DNA of 20,966 bases, taken from assembly GCA_964462865.1 (NCBI GenBank), contig CAYWZO010000034.1, positions 1 to 20,966 on the forward strand, written 5' to 3'. The position numbers and the translations under genes are program-made. Position 1 is the first letter of the stretch, and each line of letters opens with the position of its first letter. Shown piece by piece: positions 14,818 to 20,419 of this stretch. The stretch is from Fen-1077 sp964462865 (GTDB taxonomy: Bacteria; Chloroflexota; Dehalococcoidia; Dehalococcoidales; RBG-16-60-22). Under the pieces are notes generated by a model. It was not told the origin of the DNA. It was given only the letters and a program-made list of their open reading frames with translations, and did no database searches.

Positions 14818-14925
14818 TGTCATTGCGAGCCATCCCCCGATGAAATCGGGGGAGGCGTGGCAATCTCAATGGTCAACTTGAACAGTGATGGGGATTGCCA
14901 CGTCGCTTCTCTCCTCGCAATGACG
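14818..14925. repeat. MITE-like inverted-repeat element A (TCATTGCGAG type)
   Basis: A 108-bp non-coding element. Its ends are inverted copies: TGTCATTGCGAG (14818-14829) and CTCGCAATGACG (14914-14925). Inside are a second inverted pair, CGTGGCAATC (14856-14865) and GATTGCCACG (14893-14902), and a perfect hairpin CCCCCGAT-GAA-ATCGGGGG (14834-14852). Similar short repeats are, from memory, spread through many Dehalococcoidia-like and other environmental genomes. It fills the gap between the P-loop kinase and PHP genes. No transposase is encoded. Confidence 0.7.
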
Positions 14926-14935
14926 GTTTAATGTT

Positions 14936-15538
14936 TTACTTTCTCACCTCGCCGGTGATATACCAGCCCTCCGGCGGGTCTCGTGCGGTATCGACGACCA
15001 TGTGGATGACATTAAGCGCCGGATACAGCTTTTTAAAATCTTCCAGGTCAACGGCCTCGAACTTCTTCTTATTGTTAAGATAGGCCTCCTCGGTGAGGGC
15101 GTTGGAGACGTAGTTATCTTTGTCGCGGGCCAGGATGCGCCGGATGGAGACCTCCTGGGGGCAATCCGTCTGGAGGATGACGAAGGCGGCCTTGTTTTTA
15201 GCAGCGATGGCCGCCGCCTGCCGCCGCAGCGCCTGCGTGACGAAGGTGGCATCAAGGATGACGATTTGGTTGTCTTTGAAGGCCTCACCTGCCATCTCGA
15301 ACATGACGTCATAGACCTGCGTCCGTTTTTTCATGTCGCCGGCCACCTTGGAGTCGAAGACGTCCTGATTTTTCAGGACTTCCAGCCGGATGAGGTCGGT
15401 GCGCAGCAGCCTGCCGCCCTTGATTTTATGGACTTCTTCAGTAGTTTCCGTCTTCCAGGTGCCGGGCAGCCCGCAGGCGATGAGCAGGAAAGGGGGCTTG
15501 AGTTGGGTATTGATATATTTAGCAAAAGGCTCTTTCAT
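14936..15538 (-). CDS. P-loop kinase-like ATPase (COG0645 type) with altered Walker A
   Basis: A 200-residue predicted small-molecule or nucleotide kinase of the zeta-toxin/shikimate-kinase-like group. The Walker A loop is GLPGTWKT (residues 23-30): Trp28 replaces the usual Gly before the Lys of GxxxxGK[ST]. A Walker B-like strand IVILDATF follows, then a lid region with arginines (SIRRILARDKD). In many bacteria this domain is the C-terminal half of a fusion with an aminoglycoside-phosphotransferase-like (COG2187) domain; here that domain is a separate gene at 16056-17063, and a GNAT gene lies between. AAGGGA precedes the ATG. The substrate is unknown. Confidence 0.75.
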   Translation of the reverse strand: MKEPFAKYINTQLKPPFLLIACGLPGTWKTETTEEVHKIKGGRLLRTDLIRLEVLKNQDVFDSKVAGDMKKRTQVYDVMFEMAGEAFKDNQIVILDATFVTQALRRQAAAIAAKNKAAFVILQTDCPQEVSIRRILARDKDNYVSNALTEEAYLNNKKKFEAVDLEDFKKLYPALNVIHMVVDTARDPPEGWYITGEVRK

Positions 15539-15571
15539 GTTGTTCTTCCCTTGGTTTCATGACTCATAATA

Positions 15572-16054
15572 TTATAATACCATCTCCAGCTCAATCTCGT
15601 CCCTGATGGGTATGCCGTTGTTGCCGATGAGCGGGATTTCCGGCTTTAACAATCTGTCCTGCGCGACGGCGTTACGGTGTATAGCTACGAGTGAAAAACC
15701 CCGCCTCTGCCAGAACCGTAGCGCTTTCGTGTTGTCGTTGGTGGTTATTAGCCACAGCCGCTTGCATTTTGCGGTAAGAGCAACACCTTTAACCGCATCC
15801 ACCAAGGCGGAGCCAATACCTTGATGTTCCACAAGGCTGTTCATGGTGGTTATTTCGCACTCTTTCCCGTCTATATCATAAGTGATGAGGCCGGCCGGTT
15901 TGTCTTTTATTACGGCAATGAACCCGGGCAGCTCATCAGCCTGATAAACACGCCCGCGGCTGACACTTCTTGCGGAGCCCCAGTGTTCGTTAAGGACTGA
16001 CGTTACCCAGGTCCTATCCCCCTCGGCCAGCGGCCTGACCTGGAATGATTTCAT
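15572..16054 (-). CDS. GNAT family N-acetyltransferase
   Basis: A 160-residue acetyltransferase that would move an acetyl group from acetyl-CoA to an amine of an unknown acceptor. Motif A, which binds the CoA pyrophosphate, is EHQGIGSALVDAV; the preceding strand reads ECEITTMNSLV and the following motif B region is NDNTKALRFWQRRGF, as expected for the family. A longer in-frame start at 16150 would overlap the upstream kinase gene and adds an unlikely Pro-rich stretch. The ATG at 16054 is preferred, as it follows the TGA of the upstream gene by 1 base and has GAGG about 7 bases before it. It sits between two genes that are fused in other bacteria. Confidence 0.85.
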   Translation of the reverse strand: MKSFQVRPLAEGDRTWVTSVLNEHWGSARSVSRGRVYQADELPGFIAVIKDKPAGLITYDIDGKECEITTMNSLVEHQGIGSALVDAVKGVALTAKCKRLWLITTNDNTKALRFWQRRGFSLVAIHRNAVAQDRLLKPEIPLIGNNGIPIRDEIELEMVL

Positions 16055-16055
16055 T

Positions 16056-17063
16056 TCATTCCTCGATGTAGGACTCCGCCAGCCGGAAATAGCTGGCGGC
16101 GGTGGCGATAATCCTGTCCTTCTCTTTATCGGAGATATGGGGGTCGTCATACTGGAAACAGTTTACCTTGCCCCGCACGTAGGCGCGGTAACACTTGTAA
16201 AAGTTGAGCAGCTTTAATAGCTCCTCATCGCCGCTGGCTTTAACGTAGGCATCGACGAATATTTTAGAAAGGTCGGCGCGCCGGTAATGGTCCAGGTCCA
16301 TCGCCAGGAAGCCCACTTCGGCGGTAACGTCGGTGTACCGGAGCCGGTCGATGAACTCGATGCAGTCGTAGATGCAGATGCCCCGGTAAAAGCAGATGTG
16401 ATTGGCATGGAGGTCACCGTGGCAGTCCCGTATGCGTCCCCCGGCAGCTCGTTTATTAAATAGAGGGGCGTTGACCTTAATATAACCCTCCGTGTAGTCT
16501 TTAATGCGCTGGTAGGTCTCCGGCAAAATAATAATGCCGAAGTATTTCTCGGTCTGCGCGAAGTTTTCCTGGGTGTTCTGGATAACGGCTTCTAGGCCGC
16601 CCAGACGGTTGATTTCCTCGCCGGTGGCGGCTTTGAAGTGGAAATCGGCCAGCAGCGCGGCCACCTGGCCGACCATCTCCGGGGTGACTTTATTTTGTGT
16701 GAGCAGGGCATCCATCATGGCGTCCTGGGGCAGGCGGCGCATCTTCACGGCGTACTCTTCGATATTGCCCTTGCCGTCGATGACGAAACGCCCGTCATCG
16801 TTAGTTACGGGTACCACGCCCAGGTAGACTTCCGTGCAGAGCCGACGGTTGAGCTCAACCTCTTTCCGGCAGTAATGCAGGCGTTTTTCCAGCGTGGAGT
16901 AGTCCAGGAAGCCCATGTCCACCGGTTTTTTGATTTTATAGACGTAGTCACCCGCCAGGAAGACGTAAGAAATCTGGGTCTGCACCAGCTCGACCTGTGA
17001 TGGGGGTGCCGGGTACGCGGTGGGGTCGAGCAGGGCTTGGATCAGTGCCGGAAGCTCGGACAT
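16056..17063 (-). CDS. Aminoglycoside-phosphotransferase-like kinase (COG2187 type)
   Basis: A 335-residue protein-kinase-fold enzyme. Visible features are the YVYKIKKPVDMGFLDYS block near residue 41, the lysine-rich region common to COG2187; the catalytic loop RDCHGDLHANHICF (HGDxxxxN at 215-221); and the metal-binding IYDCIEFIDRLRYTDV with Asp233, followed by the hallmark FLAMDLD. These parts resemble the N-terminal half of proteins annotated as bifunctional aminoglycoside phosphotransferase/ATP-binding protein; the second half is encoded two genes downstream. The family name does not prove antibiotic resistance. First gene of a minus-strand cluster with the GNAT gene 1 base behind. No good Shine-Dalgarno before the ATG. 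Confidence 0.85.
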   Translation of the reverse strand: MSELPALIQALLDPTAYPAPPSQVELVQTQISYVFLAGDYVYKIKKPVDMGFLDYSTLEKRLHYCRKEVELNRRLCTEVYLGVVPVTNDDGRFVIDGKGNIEEYAVKMRRLPQDAMMDALLTQNKVTPEMVGQVAALLADFHFKAATGEEINRLGGLEAVIQNTQENFAQTEKYFGIIILPETYQRIKDYTEGYIKVNAPLFNKRAAGGRIRDCHGDLHANHICFYRGICIYDCIEFIDRLRYTDVTAEVGFLAMDLDHYRRADLSKIFVDAYVKASGDEELLKLLNFYKCYRAYVRGKVNCFQYDDPHISDKEKDRIIATAASYFRLAESYIEE

Positions 17064-17083
17064 AAGCGTAATAACCCTGAATC

Positions 17084-17117
17084 CTAAACTCTAAAGGCGG
17101 TGGTATTTAGAGTTTAG
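17084..17117. repeat. Perfect 12-bp inverted repeat
   Basis: CTAAACTCTAAA (17084-17095) and TTTAGAGTTTAG (17106-17117) around a 10-base loop. AT-rich and without a T-run on either strand, so a weak terminator at best. It lies between the small basic-protein gene and the APH-like kinase, where it could be an operator or a worn mobile repeat. Confidence 0.55.
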
Positions 17118-17138
17118 ATATTTATTTAGAATTTCCCG

Positions 17139-17234
17139 TTATTTTATCGTCTTGGCCAGCGCCCTTCGCTGTTCCTTGAGTTTCTTAGCCTTTTTCAGGT
17201 GCTTTTTCCAGGCAACTCTTTTCGATTTGTTCAT
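17139..17234 (-). CDS. Small highly basic protein, 31 residues
   Basis: A short frame that reads MNKSKRVAWKKHLKKAK and then continues KLKEQRRALAKTIK. About half of its residues are Lys or Arg, and it is probably helical. I recall similar MNKSKR-starting short basic proteins in this kind of bacterium but know no function; an RNA-, ribosome- or DNA-binding role would suit the charge. It has its own good promoter (17243-17272), whose predicted start lies about 2 bases before the ATG, and no ribosome-binding site. It is followed by the 12-bp inverted repeat at 17084-17117. Too short for usual gene calling, so commonly missed. Confidence 0.6.
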   Translation of the reverse strand: MNKSKRVAWKKHLKKAKKLKEQRRALAKTIK

Positions 17235-17242
17235 ACTTTAAT

Positions 17243-17272
17243 ACTATAGCGTAAACCGGGGTTGGCTGTCAT
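17243..17272 (-). promoter_or_regulatory. Promoter of the small basic-protein gene, near-leaderless
   Basis: Minus strand: ATGACA (17272-17267), 18-bp spacer, TATAGT (17248-17243). It overlaps the 3' end of the upstream methyltransferase gene. Expected start near 17236, 2 bases before the ATG at 17234. Confidence 0.5.
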
Positions 17273-18032
17273 CCCCCTTGTAACCGGCGGTCAGGGTCAT
17301 CCGGTCATACAGAAGCCACGGATCACCCGGGTGAATGGCTACATATTCCTTAAGTTTACGGACGCCGCGTTCAAAAGCATCCGGCGGTATCATCGTAATG
17401 ACAGAAGTGTTTTTTACTATAATCGCTTCTAAATGGGCATATCCCGTTTCGTATGTGCGCTGGATTATCTCTTCTGATATTAATCCATCGAATCCGGCCT
17501 CTTTGAGGCAGCTTTCCATCCTAGCGAGAGAGAAAGTCCTCGCTTCATCAATGGCGAGTGTCTCCGGAAAGAAGGTGTGCTCGACATCATCCCTGATTTG
17601 CTCAATAGCTCCGTAACGAATCAGCATCACCCCGGGGACTTTAAGAACGCGCCAGCATTCGCGAATTACCTTATCAGGGTCATCGCAATGGTGCAGCAGG
17701 TGAGACATAAAGACGACATCGAACGAATTATCCGGGTAGGTCAGGTGCTGGGCGTCCTGTATATCCCATTTGACCAGACCGCGGGGGTCTTTTTCACGGG
17801 CTTTTTCCAGCATCTCATGCGATGAATCGGCGCCGGTGACGCGGTAGCCGATTTTTTCCGCCAGCGGGATGGCGAACCTGCCCGTGCCGCAGCCGAGGTC
17901 GAGTAATCTTGCGACCTCGGGTGCTTTAGCAAGACGCGAGATAGCATTGAGCCAGAGGTCTATGTTTTCCTCGGATAAGGGTCTTCCTTTATCATAGAAA
18001 GACGCGATTTGGCTGTAATCGGCTTTCCGCAT
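17244..18032 (-). CDS. Class I SAM-dependent methyltransferase (UbiE-like)
   Basis: A 262-residue methyltransferase: motif I LLDLGCGTGRFAIPLA (about residues 43-58), VTGADSSHEML at the end of strand 2, the acidic motif II WDIQDAQHLTYPDNSFDVVF, and the post-I helix LLHHCDDPDKVIRECWRVLKVPG typical of UbiE-type enzymes. The acceptor is unknown. Its ATG overlaps the TAA of the DUF6485 gene by one base (TAATG) and has GGGGAG just upstream, so the two are translationally coupled. The promoter of the small basic-protein gene overlaps its last codons. Confidence 0.88.
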   Translation of the reverse strand: MRKADYSQIASFYDKGRPLSEENIDLWLNAISRLAKAPEVARLLDLGCGTGRFAIPLAEKIGYRVTGADSSHEMLEKAREKDPRGLVKWDIQDAQHLTYPDNSFDVVFMSHLLHHCDDPDKVIRECWRVLKVPGVMLIRYGAIEQIRDDVEHTFFPETLAIDEARTFSLARMESCLKEAGFDGLISEEIIQRTYETGYAHLEAIIVKNTSVITMIPPDAFERGVRKLKEYVAIHPGDPWLLYDRMTLTAGYKGDDSQPRFTL

Positions 18033-18229
18033 TATCTCCCCTTAACCATCTCCGCGAAGCGTTTAAAGGAGCGGTCGTAGGTACGCTCGATTTCCGGCGG
18101 GAAGGCGCAGGCGGGCAGCTCGTCCATTTTCAGGTGGTAGGCGATGCACTCGCAGCACTTGCCTTTCCGGGAGCAGGGCTCATAGGTGCAGGGGCATTTG
18201 ACTTTGTTGGCTTCAATGTTACATTCCAT
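18032..18229 (-). CDS. DUF6485 family Cys-rich small protein
   Basis: A 65-residue protein with eight Cys in its first 41 residues (positions 3, 12, 14, 19, 25, 26, 28 and 41), in the arrangement KCPCTYEPCSRKGKCCECI, which I recognise as the DUF6485 type. A zinc or iron-sulfur site is likely, but the function is unknown. The rest is a short helical tail with Arg and Lys. It begins 2 bases after the stop of the MetE/UroD-like gene and overlaps the methyltransferase start by one base, so it is an inner member of this operon. Confidence 0.8.
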   Translation of the reverse strand: MECNIEANKVKCPCTYEPCSRKGKCCECIAYHLKMDELPACAFPPEIERTYDRSFKRFAEMVKGR

Positions 18230-18231
18230 AT

Positions 18232-19266
18232 TTAACTGTACTTCTTTCTCATTGTTTCTGAAAGCCCGTTCAGCAGTTCCAGCGCCCTTGCCGAGCCTTC
18301 TTCGCCGAGGGGTATCAGGGTGCAGCTCGGCGTGATCAGGCCCTGCCTGACGATGTCTTTAAACGGGAGGCCGTGGCGCGTGAAGGGGGCCATGGCCTCT
18401 TCCAGGCGGTCCTTGAGGCTGGCGACGGACTCTTGGTTCAGGGGTTCGGGGTTGTTGGGGACGATGCCCCACGCTATCGCCCCGCCCCGCCCCAGGAACT
18501 TCTTGATTTCTTCAGGGTAAAGGCTGACCGACGGCGCGTAGTTGTAGGTGTCGAAGCTTAAGATGTCCAGCTTCGTTTTTAGAAGTACCGACCAGTCGGT
18601 GTTGCCGCAGCAGTGGATGCCTTTCAGGCCGCCGATGCCTTCGAACACCTCGTTAACCATCTCGGCGATTTTTTCCGGCTTGGAGAAAGGGCCGGAAGCG
18701 ACGATTGAGCCGTACGAGGCCATAATCGGCTCGTCGACGAAGATGATGGTATTCTTCGAGATTTTTTTCAGCTCGTTTTCCTGCCAGGCCGCCTTGAGCT
18801 TGAGCAGTTTGGGGATGGCATCGCCGAGGACTTCGTGGTAGAGGATCGCCTTCTTATTTTCATCGGCGACGGTCAGCCCCCAGGAAAGCGGCCCGGTGAC
18901 ATGCCCCTTGACTGCCCGCGGCGCCAGGCCAGACTGCTCCAGTAAGGCATACAGCCCCGCCGCGTAATTTTTACCGATGGGGAATTTAGCGGCGTCGTTG
19001 TCCAGGTAGGCCTGATACAGCGTTTCCAGGGATTTGTGAAAGTCTCTGGAAGTATCCACATAAATGCGGTCATTTTCCACCACGAGGCCAGGGAAGCCTT
19101 CGCTGTACTGGACGTACATGTTTTCCAGGAAGGAAATCTGCGGCAGTTGCGGCCAGGCGGGGATGTCTTTCAGGAAGCGGGCAATCAGCGCGCACGCCTT
19201 GGCCGGGTCGGTGTGGGGCATGGTGCCGATGATGGTGGGTAAACAGTAAAAGTCTGTATTTGACAT
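18232..19266 (-). CDS. MetE/uroporphyrinogen-decarboxylase superfamily protein
   Basis: A 344-residue TIM-barrel protein related to the catalytic half of cobalamin-independent methionine synthase and to UroD-type methyltransferases. It has an N-terminal TIIGTMPHTDP block, IFVDEPIMASYG (Asp-Glu-Pro at 178-180) as in MetE, and possible zinc ligands in GIHCCGNTDW (His218, Cys219, Cys220) and TPSCTLIPL (Cys315). This suggests transfer of a methyl group to a thiol, but the N-terminal half of true MetE is absent, so the methyl donor may be a corrinoid protein or something else. The start at 19266 is preferred because AAGGA stands 8 bases upstream; the longer ATG at 19287 lies in the end of repeat element B. 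Confidence 0.8.
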   Translation of the reverse strand: MSNTDFYCLPTIIGTMPHTDPAKACALIARFLKDIPAWPQLPQISFLENMYVQYSEGFPGLVVENDRIYVDTSRDFHKSLETLYQAYLDNDAAKFPIGKNYAAGLYALLEQSGLAPRAVKGHVTGPLSWGLTVADENKKAILYHEVLGDAIPKLLKLKAAWQENELKKISKNTIIFVDEPIMASYGSIVASGPFSKPEKIAEMVNEVFEGIGGLKGIHCCGNTDWSVLLKTKLDILSFDTYNYAPSVSLYPEEIKKFLGRGGAIAWGIVPNNPEPLNQESVASLKDRLEEAMAPFTRHGLPFKDIVRQGLITPSCTLIPLGEEGSARALELLNGLSETMRKKYS

Positions 19267-19281
19267 AACATTATCCTTTTT

Positions 19282-19372
19282 TGTCATGCTGGAGCGAAGC
19301 GAAGCATCTCAGGGTGGGGTGGTATTTCCCAACCCCGAGATGCTTCGGTCGCTGCGCTCCCTCAGAATGACA
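19282..19372. repeat. MITE-like inverted-repeat element B (TCATTCTGAG type)
   Basis: A 91-bp element whose ends are imperfect inverted copies: left TGTCATGCTGGAGCGAAGCG, right (reverse complement) TGTCATTCTGAGGGAGCGCA. The arms continue inward through GAAGCATCTC to GGGTGGGG/GGGTTGGG. It fills the whole gap between the MTA phosphorylase and the MetE-like gene and could fold into a long hairpin in RNA. Non-coding, no transposase. Confidence 0.7.
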
Positions 19373-19378
19373 ATACAA

Positions 19379-20254
19379 CTACCCCTTTTTGATGTATTTA
19401 CCTATCAGCAGGTCGAGTTTTTGCTTCGTCGCGGCAGGTATGGCGGCCGGGTCGGTGACGAGGGCGGGGCCCAGCGCGGTGGCGCAGGCGCATGCACGCT
19501 TTAGCGGTGCCCTCCCCGCCGCCAGCCGGATAATCTTTTTGGCGAAGTCGATGTTATGGCGCATTGTCGTTAAAACGGCCTCGATGGTGACCGTCTGGTT
19601 GGTCTCGTGCCAGCTATCGTAGTCGGTGATGCAGGCGATGGAGGCGTAGCAGATTTCCGCCTCGCGGGCGAGCTTGGCTTCCGGCAGCACCGTCATGCCC
19701 AGGACGTCCGCCCCCCAGGACTTGTAGAGGCGCGACTCGGCGCGGGTGGAAAAGGCGGGGCCTTCCATGGCGACGAAGGTGCCGCCCTGGTGGACGATGG
19801 CGCCGGCCTCTCTGGCGGCTTCATAGACAATCTGGCTCAACACCGGGCAGAAGGGGTCGGCGAACTGGATATGGCCGACGATGCCTTCGTTAAAAAAAGT
19901 GCTAACGCGCTGGCGGGTGCGGTCGATAATCTGGTCGGGGATAAGGAGATGGCCGGGTTTGAGCTCTTCTTTGAAGCTGCCGCAGGAGTTGGAGGAGATG
20001 ATGAACTCCACGCCGAGGCTCTTGAGGGCGTAGATGTTGGCGCGGGACGGTACCCCGGAGGGTGAGATGCGGTGGCCCCGGCCGTGGCGCGGTAAAAAGG
20101 CGATGCCCACCCCGCCCAGCTTCCCTACCACGATGGCATCCGAGGTCTTGCCGAAAGGCGTGTCCGGCCGGACCTCCTGCACGTCCGCCAGCCCCTCGAT
20201 GTCATAAAGCCCCGTTCCACCGATAACGCCGATTCTAGCTTTAGGTGTGGGCAT
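19379..20254 (-). CDS. mtnP: S-methyl-5'-thioadenosine phosphorylase
   Basis: Cleaves 5'-methylthioadenosine with phosphate to adenine and methylthioribose-1-phosphate, the first step of methionine salvage. The 291-residue protein has GVIGGTGLYDIEG (about 9-21), the phosphate-binding FLPRHGRGHRISPS (53-66), ISSNSCGS, MEGPAFSTRAESR and GMTVLPEAKLAREAE. The TDYDSW motif (210-215), with its two Asp for the 6-amino group of adenine, favours MTA over inosine-type substrates. AGGAGG is 7 bases before the ATG. Downstream, beyond repeat element B, come the MetE-like, DUF6485 and methyltransferase genes. The first six codons and the ribosome-binding site are repeated at 20382-20411 beyond the assembly gap. 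Confidence 0.93.
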   Translation of the reverse strand: MPTPKARIGVIGGTGLYDIEGLADVQEVRPDTPFGKTSDAIVVGKLGGVGIAFLPRHGRGHRISPSGVPSRANIYALKSLGVEFIISSNSCGSFKEELKPGHLLIPDQIIDRTRQRVSTFFNEGIVGHIQFADPFCPVLSQIVYEAAREAGAIVHQGGTFVAMEGPAFSTRAESRLYKSWGADVLGMTVLPEAKLAREAEICYASIACITDYDSWHETNQTVTIEAVLTTMRHNIDFAKKIIRLAAGRAPLKRACACATALGPALVTDPAAIPAATKQKLDLLIGKYIKKG

Positions 20255-20265
20255 GGGAGACCTCC
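20236..20265. repeat. 30-bp direct repeat, copy 1 (start of mtnP and its RBS)
   Basis: Covers the first codons of the MTA phosphorylase gene and the ribosome-binding site. An identical 30-bp copy is at 20382-20411. The sequences diverge right after it (T at 20266, G at 20412). Confidence 0.9.
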
Positions 20266-20279
20266 TAATTAAGTATTGA

Positions 20280-20371
20280 CTAGGCTAATTCTCTCAACCT
20301 ATCAATAAGTTCATTGGGTTTTATTTGTCCATTTGTTGTTATACCATGTTCTTTAGCTATTCTCTCGAGGT
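20280..20371 (-). CDS. Unknown protein, C-terminal fragment cut by the assembly gap
   Basis: An open frame of 29 codons from the gap to a TAG stop, ending ITTNGQIKPNELIDRLRELA. The sequence is AT-rich like the right edge. It stands directly upstream of the mtnP ribosome-binding site on the same strand. The protein is not recognised; the 5' part lies in or beyond the gap. Confidence 0.4.
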
Positions 20372-20381
20372 NNNNNNNNNN
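20372..20381. other. Assembly gap (10 N)
   Basis: Ten undetermined bases mark a scaffold join. The 10-base length is probably a placeholder. Because the base after the gap begins a copy of the mtnP start, sequence order across it should not be trusted. Confidence 0.98.
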
Positions 20382-20411
20382 TAGCTTTAGGTGTGGGCAT
20401 GGGAGACCTCC
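20382..20411. repeat. 30-bp direct repeat, copy 2 (mtnP start remnant)
   Basis: Identical to 20236-20265. On the minus strand it carries a ribosome-binding site and the first six codons of mtnP, then runs into the Ns. It is either the end of a second contig version of the locus or one flank of an inserted segment. Confidence 0.9.
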
Positions 20412-20419
20412 GATATTTA

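Noticed and set aside
14046..14843. A 265-codon open frame on the plus strand
   Set aside because: Antisense to the PHP phosphoesterase and running into repeat element A; no recognisable motif.
15570..15600. An exact TATAAT on the minus strand at the end of the GNAT gene, as promoter of the P-loop kinase
   Set aside because: No -35-like hexamer at 16-18 bp and no extended -10; the genes are close enough to be co-transcribed.
16056..17063. Reading the APH-like gene as an antibiotic-resistance gene
   Set aside because: The motifs fit the COG2187 family, not characterised aminoglycoside phosphotransferases; resistance cannot be supported.
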